Below, piece by piece: positions 1 through 4,103 of a stretch of 5,542 nt of DNA. How positions within the stretch are numbered: the first letter of the stretch is position 1; the number at the start of each line of letters is the position of its first letter. This DNA is from Gemmatimonadota bacterium (lineage in GTDB: Bacteria > Gemmatimonadota > Gemmatimonadetes > Longimicrobiales > UBA6960), in contig JADFLD010000164.1 of the NCBI GenBank assembly GCA_022564535.1, positions 1 through 5,542 on the forward strand. Direction: 5' to 3'. The translations under genes were made by a program, and so were the position numbers. Under the pieces are notes generated by a model. That model had not been told where the DNA came from. It did not search any database and saw only the letters and a program-made list of their open reading frames with translations.

Positions 1-755
1 GTGATCGACGGTCGTCCCGAGCCGATCAGCAGCGGTGCGACCGTGATGTGGAGGCGATCCAAAAGGCCGGCTTGGAGAAAACGCGATACGGTCACGCCGC
101 CACCTTCGACGAGGATACGGGCGAGCCCCTGATCGCTGAGGGCACGCAGCAAAGACGTAAGATCTAGGCCGCCCGATTCTGTGGCAGGCACGGAAATTAC
201 TTCCGTCCGCCCTTCGTATCCCATTGGGGCCGCGGAGGAGCGGCGGACGACGAGGGTGCGCGCGGCGCCGTCGGTGAACACGCGCCGTCCCGGGTCGAGC
301 CGGCCATCGGAGTCCAGCACCACGCGCACGGGGTTCTCTCCCTCGACCTCGCGTACCGTGAGCCGCGGATCGTCGGATGCGACCGTGCTCGCTCCGACGA
401 CGACCGCGTCGACCAGAGCTCGTAGACGATGAAGACGCACGATGTCCTCCGGTCCGGTCACGAAGTGCGACGCGCCACTCTCGGTGGCGATGCGCCCGTC
501 GAGGCTCTGACCGAGCTGGCCGATGACTACGTCCTGTCTCACGCGAAGGGGTAGATAGATGTCGAATAGATCTCGGGCCGCATCCGTCGCGACGCCCGAC
601 GCCGTCCACACTCCGGCGCCGTCGACGTCCAACCAGAGGTCGGATCGCGCGTCGGGTGGTGCGTCGAGACGCACGCGCCCTGGGGGGCCGTTCCGTCCCG
701 GTGTCACAGCACGGACGAGCTCCCAAGCAGCGCGCTCGTCGATGGACGCGCTCAT
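1..755 (-). CDS. RibD C-terminal-type reductase (stand-alone, 3' end off the window)
   Basis: 251 residues are visible and the frame runs off the left edge without a stop. From about residue 75 the protein is a RibD_C / bacterial dihydrofolate-reductase-like domain: a GQSLDGRIA segment (79-90), HRLRALVDAVVVG (109-121), SDDPRLT (127-133), PVRVVLDSDGR (142-152), the NADPH-site VEGGG (216-220) and LHITVAPLLIGSGRP (235-249). Enzymes of this family reduce the ribosylamino-pyrimidine intermediate of riboflavin synthesis with NADPH in the cytoplasm; relatives reduce other substrates. The zinc deaminase domain of bifunctional RibD is absent. Instead there is a roughly 75-residue N-terminal extension of unknown role, with no visible signal peptide. 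Probably only the last 20-40 residues are missing. The start at 755 overlaps the preceding stop as ATGA and has a GGAG six bases upstream, so translation is probably coupled to the creatininase-family gene. The family call is firm; the substrate is not. Confidence 0.9.
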   Translation of the reverse strand, partial: MSASIDERAAWELVRAVTPGRNGPPGRVRLDAPPDARSDLWLDVDGAGVWTASGVATDAARDLFDIYLPLRVRQDVVIGQLGQSLDGRIATESGASHFVTGPEDIVRLHRLRALVDAVVVGASTVASDDPRLTVREVEGENPVRVVLDSDGRLDPGRRVFTDGAARTLVVRRSSAAPMGYEGRTEVISVPATESGGLDLTSLLRALSDQGLARILVEGGGVTVSRFLQAGLLDRLHITVAPLLIGSGRPSI

Positions 756-765
756 CGATCGCTCC
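752..765 (-). promoter_or_regulatory. ATGA stop-start overlap with Shine-Dalgarno (translational coupling)
   Basis: On the minus strand the creatininase-family stop (TGA, 754-752) shares bases with the ATG of the reductase (755-753). A GGAG (765-762) lies six bases before that ATG, inside the last codons of the upstream gene. This fixes the reductase start and indicates that ribosomes finishing the hydrolase can restart on the reductase. Confidence 0.75.
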
Positions 766-1570
766 AGTCCCCGGCCAGCCGATCCAGCGGGAAGTCGCGT
801 GCATCGAGGATCACGTCGGCCAGTGCGCGCCCATAGTGCGCAACCAGCCGCGCCCCCAACTCGGCCGTGGCCAGCCTGGCATCGCCCACGACACCGTGGG
901 GATTGAGGTCGCCTGCAAGCCATGAGAACGAAGCCTGGCCCTCCGGGCCGAGCCGGCGCAACGTGCCCTCGAGCTCCTCCCCGAGTGAAGGGAATCGGGC
1001 GATCGCATCTGCGCGGACGAGATCCGGCCGAAGGTGCAGCATCATGGCCGTCTCGACCGCGCCGCCGTGCAGGCCGTGACGCCACTCCGACTCCGGCAGA
1101 TCCGCGTCGTCGGGACGATCGAAGCGGAAATAGCTCGCCTTGACGACCAGCATGCCGTGCTCGGACCTGAGCGTCAGCCCCGCCGCATCCATCGCGTGAC
1201 GATTGCCGCCGTGACTGTTCGCCAACACGAGCCGTCGCACGCCGGAACGAGCGAGCCCTTCTCCCTGGCTCACGATCGACGCGATCAGGTGCTCCGGGCT
1301 CGAGCTCAGCGTGCCCGCCGCTCTCATGTGCTCCGCGCTCGCGCCGACCGCCACCGCGGGAAGCACCCACGCGCGGACGTCGTCGGGCAGGTGATCGAAG
1401 GCGCGCTCGATCAGCCCGAGGCCGATGTCGAGATCGGTGGACAGCGGCAGGTGCGGCCCGTGTTGCTCGATCGCGGCCAGCGGCAGGATCGCGACCGGAT
1501 CGCGCTCTACGACTGCGGCGGCCTCGTCCGTCGTCAGGGCGTGCCAGTAGCGGACGCGACCATCAGTCAT
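752..1570 (-). CDS. Creatininase-family amidohydrolase (ArfB-like possible)
   Basis: With the start at 1570 the product is a 272-residue cytoplasmic metalloenzyme of the creatininase/creatinine amidohydrolase superfamily. The hallmarks are AIEQHGPHLPLSTD (33-46), giving candidate metal ligands E35, H37 and D46; NSHGGN (118-123) with H120; and HGGAVET (168-174) with E173. Length and motif order are normal. Members open cyclic or formyl amides: creatininase, the archaeal FAPy deformylase ArfB, and the mycofactocin peptidase MftE. Because the next gene, overlapping by four bases, is a riboflavin-type reductase, an ArfB-like role (deformylation of a GTP-derived formylaminopyrimidine) is more attractive than creatinine breakdown, but this is inference from context. 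Start choice: ATG at 1570 overlaps the FkbM stop by eight bases and has GGGAG nine bases upstream. An in-frame ATG at 1609, also with a GAGG upstream, would add 13 polar residues of no family character and cannot be excluded. Confidence 0.88.
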   Translation of the reverse strand: MTDGRVRYWHALTTDEAAAVVERDPVAILPLAAIEQHGPHLPLSTDLDIGLGLIERAFDHLPDDVRAWVLPAVAVGASAEHMRAAGTLSSSPEHLIASIVSQGEGLARSGVRRLVLANSHGGNRHAMDAAGLTLRSEHGMLVVKASYFRFDRPDDADLPESEWRHGLHGGAVETAMMLHLRPDLVRADAIARFPSLGEELEGTLRRLGPEGQASFSWLAGDLNPHGVVGDARLATAELGARLVAHYGRALADVILDARDFPLDRLAGDWSDR

Positions 1571-2411
1571 CGGCTCGGTCTCCCTGCTCTGCCTCGACCC
1601 GTTCCCCATCGCCCAGCCTCACGCCACCCCTCTCCGCTTCTTCCCGTACCGCCTCGTCCGCGGGGCCGACCCGATCCAGCCGAGCGTAGATGTCTCCAGA
1701 CGACGCGCCACCCGCGCCCGCCGCCAAGTATGCGAGCACAATATCCGCACCCTCCCACGTCTCGAATACGAAGTCCCGGCCTTCGCCGAGAACCAAGTTG
1801 AACCGGTACGCTCCGAGCTCACTGATGCGGTTGATGCACGCCGAGGCCCTGTCCAGCTGACCCGACACGAACTCCACGGAGAGGCCCGGCACCGGATGAC
1901 TCAGCCCCGCGAGTACCTCGGCCTCGTACCCCTCGACGTCGATCTTGCAGAAGCTCGGTCTTCCGAACATCTCGATGAGCGTATCGAGCGTCACCACGGG
2001 GACCTCGACCGAATCCTCCCACCGCACGTCGCGGAAGGCGGAGGTCGGCTCTCCGAGCGACTCGCGCCATGCAGCGGACAGCGTCGACATGGTTGGTGTT
2101 CGCCTACTGATCGCGAGTCGCGCGCGGCCGACCGCGGCCCCCACGGCTTCCGCTCTCACGGTGATACGCTCATTTCGACCCACTATGCGACGCAGACAAC
2201 GCGCGATACGCGGCTGGGGCTCGAGCGCGATCACGCGCGCTCCGAGCGCCGCGAAGGCTGCCGCCCGGTCACCCAGGTGAGCCCCGACGTCGAAGACGAG
2301 GTCACCCTCATGCACCAGAGGCGCGTACAGGCGTCTCAACCCCCGCTGACGTCCCGGCCGCCAGTACACGATCAGGGACCGGATCAGCCCGACCCACTCA
2401 GACGCGCGCAT
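1563..2411 (-). CDS. FkbM-family SAM-dependent methyltransferase
   Basis: 282 residues. The Rossmann-fold glycine motif for S-adenosylmethionine binding is VFDVGAHLGD (39-48), followed by the acidic loop of strand 2, IALEPQP (61-67), and the FkbM signature KIDVEGYEAEVLAGL (156-170). TLDTL (141-145) precedes the signature at the spacing usual for the family. FkbM enzymes are mostly O-methyltransferases acting on sugars of glycans or on small natural products; the acceptor cannot be read from the sequence. There is no signal peptide or membrane segment, so it should act in the cytoplasm. It begins 15 bases after the membrane sulfatase-type gene and its end overlaps the creatininase-family start, so it is in the middle of the operon. 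No strong Shine-Dalgarno is seen before 2411. The last 35 or so residues are highly charged, rich in E, R, D and G, and lie beyond the methyltransferase fold. Methylation of the glycan handled by the flanking genes is a plausible but unproved role. Confidence 0.92.
   Translation of the reverse strand: MRASEWVGLIRSLIVYWRPGRQRGLRRLYAPLVHEGDLVFDVGAHLGDRAAAFAALGARVIALEPQPRIARCLRRIVGRNERITVRAEAVGAAVGRARLAISRRTPTMSTLSAAWRESLGEPTSAFRDVRWEDSVEVPVVTLDTLIEMFGRPSFCKIDVEGYEAEVLAGLSHPVPGLSVEFVSGQLDRASACINRISELGAYRFNLVLGEGRDFVFETWEGADIVLAYLAAGAGGASSGDIYARLDRVGPADEAVREEAERGGVRLGDGERVEAEQGDRADD
1580..1584 (-). promoter_or_regulatory. Ribosome binding site supporting the start at 1570
   Basis: GGGAG on the minus strand, nine bases before the ATG at 1570 and within the 3' end of the FkbM gene. 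It favours 1570 over the in-frame ATG at 1609 as the start of the creatininase-family protein, although a GAGG lies seven bases before the upstream ATG as well. Confidence 0.5.
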
Positions 2412-2426
2412 GATAACCCAGGTGGG

Positions 2427-4076
2427 TCACGAGCCGCTGTACGCCCGGATGAACCAGTCCCTGAAGTAGTCCACCCCGAGCGTTTCTCGCTCAGGATCGG
2501 GGTTCGGCCACGCCCCCTCGGAAAAACCCCAATCGATGAAGGGCTCGAGCAGCGCTCGGTCCCCGCTGATCACGTGCACCGGCACGTCCCACGTCGCTCC
2601 TTCCCCGGTGATGAGCGGCGCAGGTTGGTGATCGCCCAAGACGATAAGAAGCGTCCGGTCGTCGACGTAACGCTCGGCGTAGGCAGCCATCGCATGCACC
2701 GCGTATTCGACGGACATCGCGTAGTGCTCGCGGATTCGGTCCGCCTCCCGCCAGAGGTCTTCGGGACGAACACCGGTGTCCTCGAACTGCGCGAAGATCG
2801 CCCCGTCGCCGATCGCGTCCCAGTCGTCCAAGACGGGCAGGATGGGCGTCCAGGGCGCATGGCTGCTGATGAGGCCCAACTCCGCGAACAGCGGTCGGTC
2901 GTCCACGCCCCGTATCGAGTTCTCGAGAAACGACCAGACGAATTGATCCGGCATGGTCACCCAATTGAGAGGTGGCCCCGCGTAGCCGATGTGCGGCGCC
3001 GCGAAGATCTCGTCGTAGCCGAACCGTTCGCCTTCTGGCCATGGCTTTGTGATCGCGGGCATCACGGCGACCGTTCGGTACCCGGCTCTCCGAAAGTCGT
3101 CGATCAGGGTCTCTCGCCCGCTGCTGAGAAGCATGTCGTAACGTAGCTGGTTGTCCAGCCAGACTCCGCTCAGCACCGAGCCGTGTCCGAACCAGGACTG
3201 CCCTCCCTGGCTGGGTTGGACGAGCTTGCCCGACACCACGTACAACCCCGCGGCGTCCATGCGCGCCTGGAAATCGTCCAATCGCGGGCCGACGACCGGT
3301 GAATAGCGAGGATCGTAGAGCGCCGTGACGCCGTACGACTCGATGAAGGCGAAGATCACGTCGCGGCCCTCGAGCCTGCTCAGAAGCCCAGGGAGGTCCG
3401 CGTAGCTATCGGCGGAGACCGAGAGCGCCTCGGCGAACCACTCCCGCTCGTTGATGATCGCGACGAAGCGACGGATCTGATCGCGGACGAGCCGCACGGT
3501 CGGAGCGTCCACGTGAGGAGCCAAGACCGGCACCCGTTCGGCGGTGAGGCCCGCGCCGACGAACACCACGATCCCGAGCCCCGTCAGTCGGGCGGACAGT
3601 ACTCTTGATTCGACCCGGATCGAGGTCAGAAGCCATCCCAGGAGACCCGTGAGGAGGGCGATGCCCGCCGAAAGGAGCGCCAGAGCCAAGACCGCGAGCA
3701 CGGGCCCGAGCCCGCCCACGAGAAGGGCCCGGGCTGAGCTCAACAACCAGACGTCGAGGTAGAGGTTCAGCGGGCGGCCCAGGCTCAGGCGCAAAGTCGT
3801 GTCGCCGAAGCCGATGATCGTGAAGAAGGCGACGAGAAGCGCGACTGCGCTGGCCGCGTAAGGCGCCCACGGCTTGCGGGGCAACATCGAGAAGGCGCCG
3901 ACGATCACGACGGCCTCCAGGGCGACCCACGGCGTAGTGAGGCCGCCGGTCAGAACCCACCAGGGGGCGAGGAGTACGCCATTGACAAGCATCAAGACGC
4001 CGCCCAGCCTCAGGAGCTTCACGCTCGTCCGCTTACCCTCGGCGGCCGTGATGTCGGCACCGGTTCGTATGTCCAT
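2427..4076 (-). CDS. Membrane sulfatase / phosphoglycerol transferase-like protein (LtaS/OpgB-type architecture)
   Basis: 549 residues. The N-terminal third carries about five hydrophobic helices (roughly 21-44, 49-65, 70-90, 115-150 as one or two, and 164-180), then a linker, then an extracytoplasmic alkaline-phosphatase-superfamily domain (about 237-549). Visible motifs are VIFAFIESYG (240-249, metal ligand E246), a GGQSWFGHGS stretch (291-300) where the nucleophile is expected, SSHAPW (404-409, H406) and VLGDHQP (479-485, metal ligands D482 and H483). This architecture is that of LtaS and OpgB, which move phosphoglycerol from phosphatidylglycerol onto a glycan or teichoic acid outside the membrane; true sulfatases and phosphoethanolamine transferases share the fold. 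The candidate nucleophile is Ser (S294) rather than the Thr of LtaS. At 549 residues it is shorter than E. coli OpgB (763). It heads the minus-strand operon and is divergent from opgG, which supports a periplasmic-glucan decorating role, though a hydrolase is possible. Start ATG at 4076 is preceded by a weak AGGG. Confidence 0.82.
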   Translation of the reverse strand: MDIRTGADITAAEGKRTSVKLLRLGGVLMLVNGVLLAPWWVLTGGLTTPWVALEAVVIVGAFSMLPRKPWAPYAASAVALLVAFFTIIGFGDTTLRLSLGRPLNLYLDVWLLSSARALLVGGLGPVLAVLALALLSAGIALLTGLLGWLLTSIRVESRVLSARLTGLGIVVFVGAGLTAERVPVLAPHVDAPTVRLVRDQIRRFVAIINEREWFAEALSVSADSYADLPGLLSRLEGRDVIFAFIESYGVTALYDPRYSPVVGPRLDDFQARMDAAGLYVVSGKLVQPSQGGQSWFGHGSVLSGVWLDNQLRYDMLLSSGRETLIDDFRRAGYRTVAVMPAITKPWPEGERFGYDEIFAAPHIGYAGPPLNWVTMPDQFVWSFLENSIRGVDDRPLFAELGLISSHAPWTPILPVLDDWDAIGDGAIFAQFEDTGVRPEDLWREADRIREHYAMSVEYAVHAMAAYAERYVDDRTLLIVLGDHQPAPLITGEGATWDVPVHVISGDRALLEPFIDWGFSEGAWPNPDPERETLGVDYFRDWFIRAYSGS

Positions 4077-4103
4077 CTGCCCTGTCGTAGTCCTTGGAGT
4101 CGC
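4077..4103. other. 27-base divergent intergenic region
   Basis: Only 27 bases separate the ATG of the minus-strand membrane transferase gene (4076) from the ATG of opgG (4104). It contains the opgG Shine-Dalgarno GGAG (4096-4099), only four bases from the ATG, and on the other strand a weak AGGG close to the 4076 start. No convincing -10/-35 pair fits in it, so each promoter probably lies inside the 5' coding region of the opposite gene, giving two short overlapping transcripts. I could not place either promoter. Confidence 0.5.

Noticed and set aside
181..925. Small plus-strand open frames in the left part
   Set aside because: They are antisense to the RibD_C reductase and the end of the creatininase-family gene, whose motifs are clear.
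752..1570. Mycofactocin peptidase MftE as the identity of the creatininase-family gene
   Set aside because: No mycofactocin precursor, radical SAM maturase or binding protein gene is present nearby, and the coupled partner is a RibD_C reductase.
1034..1801. Plus-strand open frame of 255 codons
   Set aside because: Antisense to the creatininase-family gene and the FkbM 3' end, with arginine- and proline-rich composition typical of shadows.
2418..2429. Palindrome-like ACCCAGGTGGGT between the transferase and FkbM genes, considered as a hairpin
   Set aside because: The loop would be two bases and the stem five; it overlaps the stop codon and has no T-run, so it is not a credible terminator.
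1896..3146. Long plus-strand open frame of 416 codons
   Set aside because: It lies antisense across the FkbM and membrane transferase genes, crosses their boundary, is rich in R, H and P, and has no recognisable motif; it is a GC-rich shadow.
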